DNA of 64,000 bases, taken from positions 124,001-188,000 of the forward strand of contig JBPXJS010000039.1 in NCBI GenBank assembly GCA_051715425.1. Direction: 5' to 3'. Origin of the DNA: JAJTFA01 sp051715425 (GTDB taxonomy: Bacteria; Bacteroidota; Bacteroidia; UKL13-3). The notes beneath the pieces were generated by a model, which saw nothing but the letters and a program-made list of their open reading frames with translations, was not told the origin of the DNA and ran no database searches. Positions 47,561-57,118 of the stretch are shown here, piece by piece; the first letter of the stretch is position 1, and every line of letters begins with the position of its first letter. The translations under genes and the position numbers were made by a program.

Positions 47561-48046
47561 GTGAATTCAGTTAAAGAAGAAGTAAAGCAGCAGTTTATAG
47601 CTTATCTTGAAAAGAACCAGCAGCGCAAAACGCCTGAGCGGTTTCATATTCTTGATGAAATATACTCCAATAAAGAGCATTTTGATGTAGAAACCCTGTA
47701 TGTGCATATGAAGAACCGGAATTACCGCGTTAGCCGTGCTACAGTTTATAATACACTGGATTTATTACTCGATGCCGGGCTTGTGGTGAAACATCAGTTT
47801 GGTAAAAATCTGGCTTTATACGAAAAGGCATATGGTTTCAGGCAACACGATCACCTGATTTGTAACCAGTGCAACAAAATTCTGGAGTTTTGCGATCCGC
47901 GGATTCAGCAGATAAGAAGTACCATGGGAGATTTGTTGCAGTTTGAAGTAGAGAATCATTCTCTTCATTTGTTTGGTAAGCCAAAGGTTGATGAGAAGGG
48001 AAAATGCCTGACATGCAAAAAGGAAGTAAGGATAAATAAGGATTAA
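47561..48046 (+). CDS. Fur-family transcriptional regulator
   Basis: 161 residues, GTG start with no nearby ATG. N-terminal winged helix (about 10-85: RVSRATVYNTLDLLLDAGLV, the DNA-recognition helix), then a dimerisation domain with HDH at 96-98. Cys pairs CNQC at 101-104 and CLTC at 149-152 form the structural zinc site. It lies 25 nt upstream of purA, a frequent arrangement in Bacteroidetes. Whether it senses iron, zinc or peroxide cannot be told. Confidence 0.93.
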   Translation: MNSVKEEVKQQFIAYLEKNQQRKTPERFHILDEIYSNKEHFDVETLYVHMKNRNYRVSRATVYNTLDLLLDAGLVVKHQFGKNLALYEKAYGFRQHDHLICNQCNKILEFCDPRIQQIRSTMGDLLQFEVENHSLHLFGKPKVDEKGKCLTCKKEVRINKD

Positions 48047-48071
48047 TTGTTTTACAGAAAATATAAAAATA

Positions 48072-49337
48072 ATGATTGATGTTGTATTGGGTCTTCAGTG
48101 GGGAGACGAAGGAAAAGGAAAAATTGTAGATGTATTAACACCGCAATATGATGTGGTGGCGAGGTTTCAGGGGGGGCCAAATGCAGGCCACTCGCTTGAG
48201 TTTAATGGTCAAAAGCACGTATTAAATACCATTCCTTCAGGAATTTTTCATGAGCACTGCATTAATATTATTGGCAACGGGGTGGTTATTGATCCGGTAA
48301 CCCTTAAAAAGGAAATTGAAAAGATAAGTGCTTCAGGAGCCAATCCTAAAAAGAACCTCTATATTTCAGAAAAGGCGCATTTGATATTGCCTACACACCG
48401 CCTTGTTGATGCGGCAAGTGAAGCCAACAAAGGTGAACATAAAATAGGATCCACCCTAAGGGGAATAAGTCCAACTTACCAGGATAAGATTGGCAGAAGC
48501 GGCTTGAGAATTGGAGATATTTTAAGTGCCAATTTTAAATCGAAATATGATTCGGTTGTGGCACATCACCGCACGTTGCTCGACAGGTTTAATTTTTCGT
48601 ATAACCTGAGTGAGCATGAGCCGGCATTTTTTGAAGCCATTGAGTTTTTAAAACAATTTCAGATTTTAAGTACAGAATATTTTATCAATAACCTGATATC
48701 AAAAGGTAAAAAAGTGCTTGCTGAAGGTGCCCAGGGAACCTTGCTTGATATTGACTTTGGAACATATCCTTTTGTTACCTCGTCAAACACTATTACTGGA
48801 GGCGCATGTTCCGGATTGGGCATAGCCCCTCAACAGATAAAGCGGGTGTATGGCATTTTTAAAGCATACTGTACCCGTGTTGGCAGCGGCCCTTTTCCAA
48901 CAGAACTAAATAATGATATTGGGGAACAATTGCGTAAACAAGGGTTTGAATTTGGTGCCACCACAGGCAGACCACGCAGAACCGGCTGGCTCGATTTGCC
49001 TACTTTAAAATACTCGATTATGCTTAATGGTGTAACGGATTTAATTTGCACCAAAAGTGATGTGCTGAGTGGTTTTGCAGAAGTGCCTGTTTGTGATGCT
49101 TATGATATAGGCGGTAGCCTGACTTCTGAAATACCTTTTAGTATGATGGATCAGGAGATTAAACCTAATTACAAAGTGTTTAAAGGCTGGAACGAAGATT
49201 TAACAGGTGTGAGAAATTACAACGAGTTACCAGAAACTTTCCGCAATTACATGGATTATGTGGGTGAGCAGGTGGGGCAAAAAATGAGTGTAATTTCAGT
49301 TGGCCCTGACAGGGAGCAAACGATTATGGTTAGATAG
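48072..49337 (+). CDS. purA: Adenylosuccinate synthetase
   Basis: 421 residues. The GTP site GLQWGDEGKGKIVD is near the N-terminus with the catalytic Asp in GDEGKGK and His in GPNAGHS. LAEGAQGTLLDIDFGTYPFVTSS, RVGSGPFPTEL and TTGRPRRTGWLD are all diagnostic. It forms adenylosuccinate from IMP and aspartate using GTP. It is co-directional with the Fur gene and converges with the SirB1-like gene (44-nt gap). Confidence 0.97.
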   Translation: MIDVVLGLQWGDEGKGKIVDVLTPQYDVVARFQGGPNAGHSLEFNGQKHVLNTIPSGIFHEHCINIIGNGVVIDPVTLKKEIEKISASGANPKKNLYISEKAHLILPTHRLVDAASEANKGEHKIGSTLRGISPTYQDKIGRSGLRIGDILSANFKSKYDSVVAHHRTLLDRFNFSYNLSEHEPAFFEAIEFLKQFQILSTEYFINNLISKGKKVLAEGAQGTLLDIDFGTYPFVTSSNTITGGACSGLGIAPQQIKRVYGIFKAYCTRVGSGPFPTELNNDIGEQLRKQGFEFGATTGRPRRTGWLDLPTLKYSIMLNGVTDLICTKSDVLSGFAEVPVCDAYDIGGSLTSEIPFSMMDQEIKPNYKVFKGWNEDLTGVRNYNELPETFRNYMDYVGEQVGQKMSVISVGPDREQTIMVR

Positions 49338-49381
49338 TGTTGTTTTTATAACGCGGAGGATAACTCTTTCATTCAATAGTT

Positions 49382-50338
49382 CTACTCGTCATCCGGTTCA
49401 TCATCTTCTCTCGTCACATCTTCAAAATGATCAAGTGCAGGTTCTCCTAATATGGATAGCATTTCATGGATCTCGGCTACCTTGGTGGGTTTGTTTTGCT
49501 TCTCGTAGGCAACTACCAGGTTACGTAGCACACGTTTAATAATTTCTATATTGTTGCAGGGGTCAAAATATTCCACACGGGGTTCAATCTGAATCTGCCT
49601 GAGGAATTGTTCGAGATTGGCTCTTGAGAAAACGGAACCCTGATTAAAGGCATTGATATAAAAAAGCACTTTGCCGGCTGCAGGAGTGGTTTTATTGGTG
49701 GTGTTAAAATATTCTTCCTCATGCATATGCTGAGGTTCTTCCAGAAAGGCAAGTACAAAATGTTGTGGAAGGTTAACCCCGTAAACAGGGATATTTAAAC
49801 GCTGTGCGATGAGCATATACACCACAGCCAGCATGATGGGATTTCCACGTTTGCTTTCCAGCACCACATTGATAAAAGAGTTTTGCGGATCGTGGTAGTG
49901 ATCGGTGTTTCCCTTAAACCCATGTACATTATAAATGATCTGATTGATGATGCGCACTTTCTCAAAAGGGGAGAGATCGTAATGCATTTCGAGCCATATA
50001 TCTAAACGGATCCGGTCTATTTCATTAATAATGCTTTGCTTATCCAGTTCAGGGTAACGGTAGCGTGCCACGATGTAAATGCCATCAAGCAAATCGGGAT
50101 GATCGCCTTTGCTCCAGATGCGCAAACTTTCCAACTGTTGCTTAAACTGAATACGGTGAATGATATTTTCAACCCTTTGCTGGTGTTCTAAATTGTTGAT
50201 GAGGCTCCATTCACTCTCCAACATGGGAACCACATCACTGCCTAATGTAAGCAAGCGCTCTTCCACATGCTGCACCACTTCTGCATCATCGTCATCCAGC
50301 AATGCTACCAGAGATTTTACTTCATTCACATTAAGCAT
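49382..50338 (-). CDS. SirB1-like transglutaminase-fold protein
   Basis: 318 residues. The SirB1_N/transglutaminase-like domain lies at about 90-250 with NVVLESKRGNPIMLAVVYMLIA and VYGVNLPQHFVLAF, where the usual cysteine protease Cys is not obvious. The C-terminal part is TPR-like helical (NIEIIKRVLRNLVVAYEKQ) with an acidic tail. In proteobacteria SirB1 is of unknown function. It starts 6 nt after topA ends, so it is likely in that operon. Confidence 0.8.
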   Translation of the reverse strand: MLNVNEVKSLVALLDDDDAEVVQHVEERLLTLGSDVVPMLESEWSLINNLEHQQRVENIIHRIQFKQQLESLRIWSKGDHPDLLDGIYIVARYRYPELDKQSIINEIDRIRLDIWLEMHYDLSPFEKVRIINQIIYNVHGFKGNTDHYHDPQNSFINVVLESKRGNPIMLAVVYMLIAQRLNIPVYGVNLPQHFVLAFLEEPQHMHEEEYFNTTNKTTPAAGKVLFYINAFNQGSVFSRANLEQFLRQIQIEPRVEYFDPCNNIEIIKRVLRNLVVAYEKQNKPTKVAEIHEMLSILGEPALDHFEDVTREDDEPDDE

Positions 50339-50344
50339 GGTAGG

Positions 50345-52750
50345 TTATTTCTTTTTCGCTTTTTTAGCGGCAGTTTTTTTAGCCGGAGCTTTTTTGGCAG
50401 CAGTTTTTGCCCCTTTAGCGGCAGTCTTTTTTTCTGCCGCAGGTTTGGTGCTTTTGGCTGATGCCGGTTTTTTATCCTTGCTAATTATATCGAGGCACTC
50501 CTCCAACGAAATTTTATTGGCATCCGTTCCTTTAGGAAGTTTATAGTTGTTTTTACCTTGTGCCATATATGGTCCCCAGCGGCCATTAAGCAAACGCACA
50601 GTGTCTTCTCCTGCCACCTCAAACTCTTTAATTAATTTGTTGGCCTCTACTTCCCGTTTATTTATAATAATCTCAATGGATTTTGCTTCATCCACACTCC
50701 AGGCATCATCGGGTTTTGGAATGGAGTAAAACTTATTATCGTGTATGATGTATGGGCCAAAACGTCCCACACTTGCTTTCATCGGGTTGCCTTCAAATTC
50801 ACCAACCACACGTGGGAGTTTAAATAACTCGAGGGCTTCATCCAGCGTTATATTTTCAATTAATTGTCCTGGTCTTAGTTTTCCATACTGAGGTTTTTCA
50901 TCTTCAGTACCTTCGCCCAATTGAACAAATGGTCCAAAGCGGCCAACTTTTGCATATACCGTTTTTCCCGTAGCAGGGTCGGCACCAAGGGTACGCTCTC
51001 CGCTTTGTCTTTCCGCAGTTTCTGTTGTTTTTTCTACATCCGCATGAAAGGGTTTGTAGAATTGTGCAATCATTTTATTCCATTGCAACTGTCCTTGAGC
51101 AATCTCATCAAACTCTTTTTCTACAGTTGCAGTAAAGTTGTAATCCATAATATTATCGAAGTGTTTCGATAAAAAATCGGTTACAATCATACCAATATCG
51201 TTAGGGAAAAGTTTAGACTTTTCTGTACCATATTTTTCCGTTTTAATGGATTGAGAAACTTGTCCGTTACTTAAGGTGATGGTTTTGAACTGACGCTCTT
51301 TTCCTTCTCTGTCTTCGCGCACCACATAACCTCTTTTCTGAATAGTAGAAATAGTAGGAGCATAAGTAGAAGGACGGCCAATGCCAAGCTCTTCCAGTTT
51401 TTTTACCAGGCTCGCCTCCGTATATCGTGCAGCCGGTTTAGCATATCTTTCGGTTGCTTCCAGATCTTTCAGGTTAAGCACTTCGCCAACTTTAAGCGGA
51501 GGAAGCATGGTTGAACTTTCTTCATCCTGTTCCTCATCATTCGATTCCATATACACCTTTAGAAATCCTTCAAACTTTAGCACTTCACCGGTTGCAACCA
51601 ACTCTTCTTTGGTGGTTGAAATGGTAATATTGGCTATTGTTCTCTCCAGTTGTGCATCGGCCATTTGAGAGGCTATGGCACGTTTCCAGATCAACTCATA
51701 TAAACGTTGTTCCTGTTTGGTTCCTTCTACCGCAGTGTTTTCAAAGTAGGTAGGGCGTATGGCTTCGTGGGCTTCCTGTGCGCTGGCACTTTTGGTGGTG
51801 TATTTGCGCGTGTGCGAAAATTCTGCACCATATTGTTCTGTTACCTGTTTGCGTGCAGCACCAATGGCCAGATCCGATAAGTTAACCGAGTCGGTACGCA
51901 TGTAGGTAATAAATCCCGATTCATAAAGTTTTTGAGCCACGCTCATGGTTTGGCTAACAGAGAAACCCAGTTTTCTGCTGGCTTCCTGCTGCAGGGTAGA
52001 AGTGGTAAATGGAGGAGCGGGCGATTTTTTTGCAGGCTTTACCTCCAGGTTATTAATGGTAAATGTGGCCCCGTTACAGATGTTTACAAATGCTTCGGCT
52101 TCCGTTTCTGTAGCAAACCTTTTAGGTAACTCGGCATTCATTATTTTTCCGCCAACATTAAACTTTGCAGTTACCTTATAGCTAGATGTGGAATTAAAAT
52201 TATTGATTTCACGTTCACGTTCCACTATTAATCTTACCGCTACAGATTGTACGCGACCAGCAGAGAGGTTGCCTTTAATTTTTTTCCATAATACCGGAGA
52301 TAATTCAAAACCCACTAAACGATCGAGAACACGCCTGGCCTGTTGCGCATCAACAAGATTCTTATCAATGGTGCGCGGATTTTCAATGGCTCGCAGAATG
52401 GCAGGTTTGGTAATTTCATGGAAAACAATCCGCCTGGTATTTTTTGGATCAAGGTCCAGTACCTCACTGAGGTGCCACGATATGGCTTCTCCTTCACGGT
52501 CCTCATCGGAAGCGAGCCAGATGGTATCAGCCTGTTTGGAAAGCTTTTTAAGCTCTGCCACCACTGCCTTTTTATCATCGGATACTTCGTATGAAGGGGT
52601 AAAGTTGTTTTTTATATCAATTGCCCCATCACCCTTAGCCAGATCACGGATATGTCCATAACATGACTTCACGGTAAACTCACTACCAAGGAATTTTTCA
52701 ATGGTTTTTGCCTTAGCAGGCGACTCCACAATCACTAAATTTTTTGCCAT
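50345..52750 (-). CDS. topA: DNA topoisomerase I
   Basis: 801 residues. Type IA enzyme relaxing negative supercoils. Toprim domain at 1-~115 (NLVIVESPAKAKTIEKFLG, ASDEDREGEAI); active-site Tyr283 in FITYMRTDSVNLSD. The C-terminus has three topo-C-zinc-like repeats without the Cys pattern (GRFGPFVQLGEG, GRFGPYIIHDN, GRWGPYMAQGKN), then a Lys/Ala tail. A Shine-Dalgarno-like AAGGAG precedes the ATG by 9 nt, exceptional here, and an inverted repeat overlaps the promoter. Confidence 0.97.
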   Translation of the reverse strand: MAKNLVIVESPAKAKTIEKFLGSEFTVKSCYGHIRDLAKGDGAIDIKNNFTPSYEVSDDKKAVVAELKKLSKQADTIWLASDEDREGEAISWHLSEVLDLDPKNTRRIVFHEITKPAILRAIENPRTIDKNLVDAQQARRVLDRLVGFELSPVLWKKIKGNLSAGRVQSVAVRLIVEREREINNFNSTSSYKVTAKFNVGGKIMNAELPKRFATETEAEAFVNICNGATFTINNLEVKPAKKSPAPPFTTSTLQQEASRKLGFSVSQTMSVAQKLYESGFITYMRTDSVNLSDLAIGAARKQVTEQYGAEFSHTRKYTTKSASAQEAHEAIRPTYFENTAVEGTKQEQRLYELIWKRAIASQMADAQLERTIANITISTTKEELVATGEVLKFEGFLKVYMESNDEEQDEESSTMLPPLKVGEVLNLKDLEATERYAKPAARYTEASLVKKLEELGIGRPSTYAPTISTIQKRGYVVREDREGKERQFKTITLSNGQVSQSIKTEKYGTEKSKLFPNDIGMIVTDFLSKHFDNIMDYNFTATVEKEFDEIAQGQLQWNKMIAQFYKPFHADVEKTTETAERQSGERTLGADPATGKTVYAKVGRFGPFVQLGEGTEDEKPQYGKLRPGQLIENITLDEALELFKLPRVVGEFEGNPMKASVGRFGPYIIHDNKFYSIPKPDDAWSVDEAKSIEIIINKREVEANKLIKEFEVAGEDTVRLLNGRWGPYMAQGKNNYKLPKGTDANKISLEECLDIISKDKKPASAKSTKPAAEKKTAAKGAKTAAKKAPAKKTAAKKAKKK

Positions 52751-52759
52751 AATTACACT

Positions 52760-52765
52760 CTCCTT
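52760..52765 (-). promoter_or_regulatory. Shine-Dalgarno-like AAGGAG of topA
   Basis: AAGGAG (minus strand) is complementary to CUCCUU in the 16S 3' end, with 9 nt to the ATG at 52750. Most genes here have no such site. It lies almost at the predicted 5' end of the mRNA. Confidence 0.6.
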
Positions 52766-52773
52766 ATAAACGC

Positions 52774-52806
52774 CAAAGTTGATTCCCGGTAAAAAGAATC
52801 AACTTT
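52774..52806 (-). promoter_or_regulatory. topA promoter region with inverted repeat
   Basis: AAAGTTGATT (52775-52784) and AATCAACTTT (52797-52806) are a perfect 10-bp inverted repeat around a 12-nt spacer. On the minus strand the right arm contains the -33 TTG (52802-52800), and 18 nt later the left arm contains CAACTTTG (52781-52774), a -7 box with one mismatch. The repeat thus frames both promoter elements. It could be an operator or an RNA hairpin. Confidence 0.55.
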
Positions 52807-52843
52807 AGCACCCATCTTTGGGTTCAAAAATGAAGGTAAAATC

Positions 52844-54682
52844 TTAATTAATCAACAGTTTATGTGTAAACCGCTGGTCTCCTGCCTCAAACTGAAGGTA
52901 ATACAGACCACTCTGTATGCCGCTTCGATCAATGTACAGTTCATTTTTACCTGCATGAATTGTCCCTGTATGAATTTTTTTAACCTCTTTTCCTAAAAGG
53001 TCTGTTATTGAAATATGAACATATTGCTGTTGTTTCAACTCAAATGAAATATTTGCATCAAGCGAAAAAGGGTTTGGTGCTAAACTGAAATTCACTTCCT
53101 CTTTTAAGCGGTCATTTAGTCCAGTAGATCCATTGAGTAAAGAAATATTATCTACATAAATATTGTTTCCTCTTCTGTTAAAGAATTCAAAACGAACGCG
53201 CACATTATTCATCAGGTGGAATTTCCACAAATTAATGGAAACCTTTTTCCATTCATTGCTGTTGGGCACAAATGAAGCTGTTTGCAAGCCTGAAGTGGCA
53301 AGTTTGCTTCCGCTTTCTCCAAAAATTTGTTCCTCCTTCATCCCAAAATTCCCGGAAACGTAAATGCATAATGAATCAAAATTGACAGAACTTTTTTGTG
53401 CATATGAATAATAAAATTCTAGAAAAGGAGAACCAAGATTGGTTAGATTCATTTCCGGTGTTTGAAAACCATCGCGGGAGTTTAAAGCCGGTGTTGCATT
53501 ATTAAAATTTAACATGGAAATGCTGCCATTGCTGGAAAAACCAGTACTTCCGTTATGTGCCCAGCCGGTGGTATTTGTAGTATTATTGGAGTTGTTGTTA
53601 AAGTTATTGTATCTGAAACCTGATGTTACAGCGGGGTCGCCTGTTTCAAATGTAAAAGAAATAGGTGCAGCAAAAGCTGACGGTGTTACGGGAACATAGT
53701 TTCCCGAAGCATCAATACCGGCATAAGTAATCACGTTGGTAAACAAAAAACTGCGGTATTGTTGAACAATACTTTGAACCCTTGATTTCTGCCCAGCGGT
53801 AAATAATTCCATACAGGTTCCGTCAGAGTAATCCATATAGTTTTCAATCTGATCGGGTAAATTGGGTGAATCATTGCTGCAGGAGTTTCTGCCTTTGTTG
53901 CAACCGCTGCTGGCAGAAGCAACCGGTGGGGTATCGCCAACACCATCACCTGATCCTGAGCAACCTCCCTGAAAAGTGTGGTACAGTCCCAACCAATGTC
54001 CAATTTCATGAGTTAAGGTTCTTCCTGCCTGATCATCATCTCCTGTTCCCACCACACCCACCTGATCGGCACGGATAACAATCCCATCAGTAGTAGGTTT
54101 ACTTGCCCTGTCCCACGGAAACTGAGCGTATCCAAGTACTGTTCCACCGGAAACACCAATGGCCGCTATGGTATTCACTACCCAGATATTCAGGTATTTC
54201 TCACTATCCCAATAACTCAACGCCTTTACACTGTTGTTGGCTTCGTCTGTCAGTGTGCTGTATACTCTGTTTATTCCATCATGCTTATTTCCATTTGGAT
54301 CATATTGGGCCAGGCGAAACTCAAACTCCATATCGGCAGCCAGCGGGTTTGTGGTAAGTCCGCCATTTGTGCCTGCCTTTTTTCTAAAATCCTCATTAAG
54401 AATACGGATCTGATCCATTACCTGAGCCTGAGAAATGTTTTCAAACCCGTTTTTATGAATGATATGAAAAACAACAGGGATGTATCTTACTGCAGTTGCT
54501 TTGTTAAGAGAATTGGTGTTGCTTGTAGCATATGCATTGGCTTCCTGTTCATATTTCAGAAGTTCCGGATTTTGTTTAACGGCTTCGTGATGGTACTCAT
54601 CTGTAGCGCATTTAATGGTGAGTTGTGCATTTGAGTTTAAGGCCAGAGATAAACCCAATGCTAAAAAAAGATTTTTAAACAT
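52844..54682 (-). CDS. Secreted M43-family metalloprotease with T9SS sorting domain
   Basis: 612 residues. Signal peptide (LFLALGLSLALNSNA). The pappalysin/M43 domain (about 60-330) contains HEIGHWLGLYH with His225 and a Cys-rich loop (GGCSGSGDGVGDTP), and the Met-turn NYMDYSDGTCMELFT. A middle beta domain (about 345-510) is Asn/Ser-rich. The last ~80 residues are a T9SS tail (NFSLAPNPFSLDANIS...SGLYYLQFEAGDQRFTHKLLIN). It is expected outside the cell. It lies downstream of aroC with a 101-nt gap and is probably separately transcribed. Confidence 0.93.
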   Translation of the reverse strand: MFKNLFLALGLSLALNSNAQLTIKCATDEYHHEAVKQNPELLKYEQEANAYATSNTNSLNKATAVRYIPVVFHIIHKNGFENISQAQVMDQIRILNEDFRKKAGTNGGLTTNPLAADMEFEFRLAQYDPNGNKHDGINRVYSTLTDEANNSVKALSYWDSEKYLNIWVVNTIAAIGVSGGTVLGYAQFPWDRASKPTTDGIVIRADQVGVVGTGDDDQAGRTLTHEIGHWLGLYHTFQGGCSGSGDGVGDTPPVASASSGCNKGRNSCSNDSPNLPDQIENYMDYSDGTCMELFTAGQKSRVQSIVQQYRSFLFTNVITYAGIDASGNYVPVTPSAFAAPISFTFETGDPAVTSGFRYNNFNNNSNNTTNTTGWAHNGSTGFSSNGSISMLNFNNATPALNSRDGFQTPEMNLTNLGSPFLEFYYSYAQKSSVNFDSLCIYVSGNFGMKEEQIFGESGSKLATSGLQTASFVPNSNEWKKVSINLWKFHLMNNVRVRFEFFNRRGNNIYVDNISLLNGSTGLNDRLKEEVNFSLAPNPFSLDANISFELKQQQYVHISITDLLGKEVKKIHTGTIHAGKNELYIDRSGIQSGLYYLQFEAGDQRFTHKLLIN

Positions 54683-54783
54683 TTAAATGAGTGATAATTA
54701 TTGGTGTACAGTTTCGCAAGATATATAATAGAGACCGAAATGAAAAAAAGGGTTGTCAGTACAAAGGTTTATTGACCATTTGC

Positions 54784-55863
54784 TTACAATTTTGATAAAC
54801 GGTTCATTAGCAGTTGGTCTGCCACTACCAGAGCAGCCATAGCTTCTACAATTGGCACTGCTCTCGGAACAACACAGGGGTCGTGCCGGCCTTCTATTTT
54901 AAGATTTACAGAAGCACCAGCAGTATTTAATGTTTGTTGATTTGTTTTGATGGAAGAAACCGGCTTAAAAGCACAACGGAAAAAAATATCATTTCCATTG
55001 GAGATACCACCCTGAATACCTCCGCTATGATTTGTTTTGGTTGTAATTAGTCCGTTTTGGTTTTCAAATGCATCATTATGTTCGCTGCCTTTCATCAGTA
55101 AAGCATCAAATCCATTTCCCGTTTCAAAACCTTTGCAGGCATTAATGCTCATTATAGCTTTTGCCAGTTGGGCATTTAATTTATCAAACACCGGCTCACC
55201 AATACCGGCAGGTACACCTTTGATAACGCAGCTGATGGCACCACCCACGGTATCACCTTGCTGTTTTATTTGCTCAATAAGCTCAATCATTTGTTGAGCG
55301 GTATCGGCATCAGGGCAACGAACGAGGTTTTTTTCTGTTAAAGAAAGATCAAGGTTATGATAATGTTTTGTAAGTTTAATATGGTGCACCTGCGAAACAA
55401 ATGCATGTATGGAAATACCATGATGAGCTAACAGCAGTTTTGCCATTGCACCACCCATTACCCTGGCCGCTGTTTCGCGGGCAGATGAGCGGCCGCCACC
55501 ACGATAATCTCTTATCCCGTATTTTGTTTCCCAGGTATAATCAGCGTGCGATGGCCTGTAAACATCTTTCAATTGGCTGTAATCCTGGGGCTTTTGATTT
55601 GTGTTACGCACCATCATCATTATAGGGGCACCGGTGGATTTATTTTCAAATACCCCGCTCAGAAGTTCAATCTCATCATTTTCGTTTCGTGGTGAGGTAA
55701 TTTCCGACTGGCCTGGTTTTCTGCGGTTGAGTTCCTGCTGAATAAAGCCGGTATCTATGAGGAGTCCGGCAGGGCAACCATCTACTATTACGCCAATTGC
55801 TTCACCATGGCTTTCACCAAAGGTTGTGATTTTAAATAGGGTTCCGAATGTGTTTCCTGCCAT
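54784..55863 (-). CDS. aroC: Chorismate synthase
   Basis: 359 residues. Motifs: FGTLFKITTFGESHGEAIG, RDYRGGGRSSARETAARV and SGGIQGGISNGNDI, all in positions typical of the FMN-dependent enzyme that forms chorismate from EPSP. It follows aroA on the same strand (19-nt gap) and completes the aroB-aroA-aroC operon. Confidence 0.97.
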   Translation of the reverse strand: MAGNTFGTLFKITTFGESHGEAIGVIVDGCPAGLLIDTGFIQQELNRRKPGQSEITSPRNENDEIELLSGVFENKSTGAPIMMMVRNTNQKPQDYSQLKDVYRPSHADYTWETKYGIRDYRGGGRSSARETAARVMGGAMAKLLLAHHGISIHAFVSQVHHIKLTKHYHNLDLSLTEKNLVRCPDADTAQQMIELIEQIKQQGDTVGGAISCVIKGVPAGIGEPVFDKLNAQLAKAIMSINACKGFETGNGFDALLMKGSEHNDAFENQNGLITTKTNHSGGIQGGISNGNDIFFRCAFKPVSSIKTNQQTLNTAGASVNLKIEGRHDPCVVPRAVPIVEAMAALVVADQLLMNRLSKL

Positions 55864-55882
55864 GGTTCAAAAGTAAATGAAA

Positions 55883-57118
55883 TCATTCACTTAAAACAAA
55901 ACCAGCCTGTTTCAGATGGTTCCAGAAATCAGGATATGATTTATCAACCACTTCCGGTTGGGTAACTTGTATTGTTCCGAGTTTAAGCGCAAGGGGTGCA
56001 AAAGCCATTGCCATGCGGTGATCAGCGTATGTTTCAAATATGAGCGGATAGCTGCTTTGGGTTTCTATACCCGAAAAAACGGACAATTGATGCTGGTTTT
56101 TTTCTGCCTTATATCCCGCCTTTTTCAGTTCTGTTGCCAATGCATATAGCCTATCGGTTTCTTTTATTGAAAGGGTTTGAAGTCCATCCAGTACCACCTG
56201 TTGTTGCAGAGCAGCTGCAGTAACTGCAATAGCCGGAGCCAAATCAGGCGCGTGAAGCAGGTTTACTGTTTTAGCTGATGGATGAACCTCATTTGTTGTT
56301 TTTATCAGTCGAACCCCGTTTTTTTCAAATAAGGATTTTACCCCAAAATGGGTTTCCATAAGTTGAGCCACCACCTGATCTCCCTGCCAGCTTTGTGCTG
56401 AAAGGTTGGTGAGGAAAATATTACAGCTATTGCTCAAAGCTGCTATTTCGTACCAATAAGAGGCTGCACTCCAATCAGGTTCTATGTTAAGCTCCATTGG
56501 GTCATACATCTGATGGCCACTTACCACAATAGAATTGTTCTCCTGAACAGCATGCACACCAAAATACTTCATGATATTTAGGGTCATTTGAATATAAGGA
56601 GCCGAAACGGGATTGGTTGATAGTTGAATAAGCAGATCTGACGATAAAAGAGGAGCAATGAGCAGCAAAGCAGAAGTAAACTGGCTGCTTTCAGTAGCAT
56701 TAACAAACAGCTTGCTACCGGTTAGTTGTTTGCCTTTAATAAACAATGGGATATATCCAGGATTTTGCAGGCAGGTGATATCCGCACCCATATTGCTGAG
56801 GGCTTCAATTAGCGTATGCAACGGGCGTTGCTGCATTCTTTCATCACCTGTAATTATTTTTTCCTGTGATGTGGCTGCAAAATAAGCGGTAAGAAAACGC
56901 ACACAGGTACCGGCATTTTTAAGGTAAATCTCTTTGTTGTCGCTTTTTAACGCCTGCTGCATCAAAACGGTATCATTGGCATTACTCAGGTTGTGCAATT
57001 TAATACCAGGCTGCATGGACTGTATAATTAATGCCCTGTTGCTAATGCTTTTAGATGATGGTAAAGTTACAGTGGTTTCAATATTTCCGTCCGGATGAGA
57101 AATCCTGAGGGTTTTCAT
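55883..57118 (-). CDS. aroA: 3-phosphoshikimate 1-carboxyvinyltransferase (EPSP synthase)
   Basis: 411 residues, slightly shorter than E. coli AroA (427). Motifs: LPSSKSISNRALI, NAGTCVRFLTAYFA, DWSAASYWYEIAALS, IKETDRLYALATEL and YADHRMAMAFAPLAL, giving the phosphoshikimate and PEP ligands. It adds enolpyruvate to shikimate 3-phosphate. It overlaps the aroB stop by 4 nt. As in some Bacteroidetes, the N-terminal half is less conserved. Confidence 0.95.
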   Translation of the reverse strand: MKTLRISHPDGNIETTVTLPSSKSISNRALIIQSMQPGIKLHNLSNANDTVLMQQALKSDNKEIYLKNAGTCVRFLTAYFAATSQEKIITGDERMQQRPLHTLIEALSNMGADITCLQNPGYIPLFIKGKQLTGSKLFVNATESSQFTSALLLIAPLLSSDLLIQLSTNPVSAPYIQMTLNIMKYFGVHAVQENNSIVVSGHQMYDPMELNIEPDWSAASYWYEIAALSNSCNIFLTNLSAQSWQGDQVVAQLMETHFGVKSLFEKNGVRLIKTTNEVHPSAKTVNLLHAPDLAPAIAVTAAALQQQVVLDGLQTLSIKETDRLYALATELKKAGYKAEKNQHQLSVFSGIETQSSYPLIFETYADHRMAMAFAPLALKLGTIQVTQPEVVDKSYPDFWNHLKQAGFVLSE

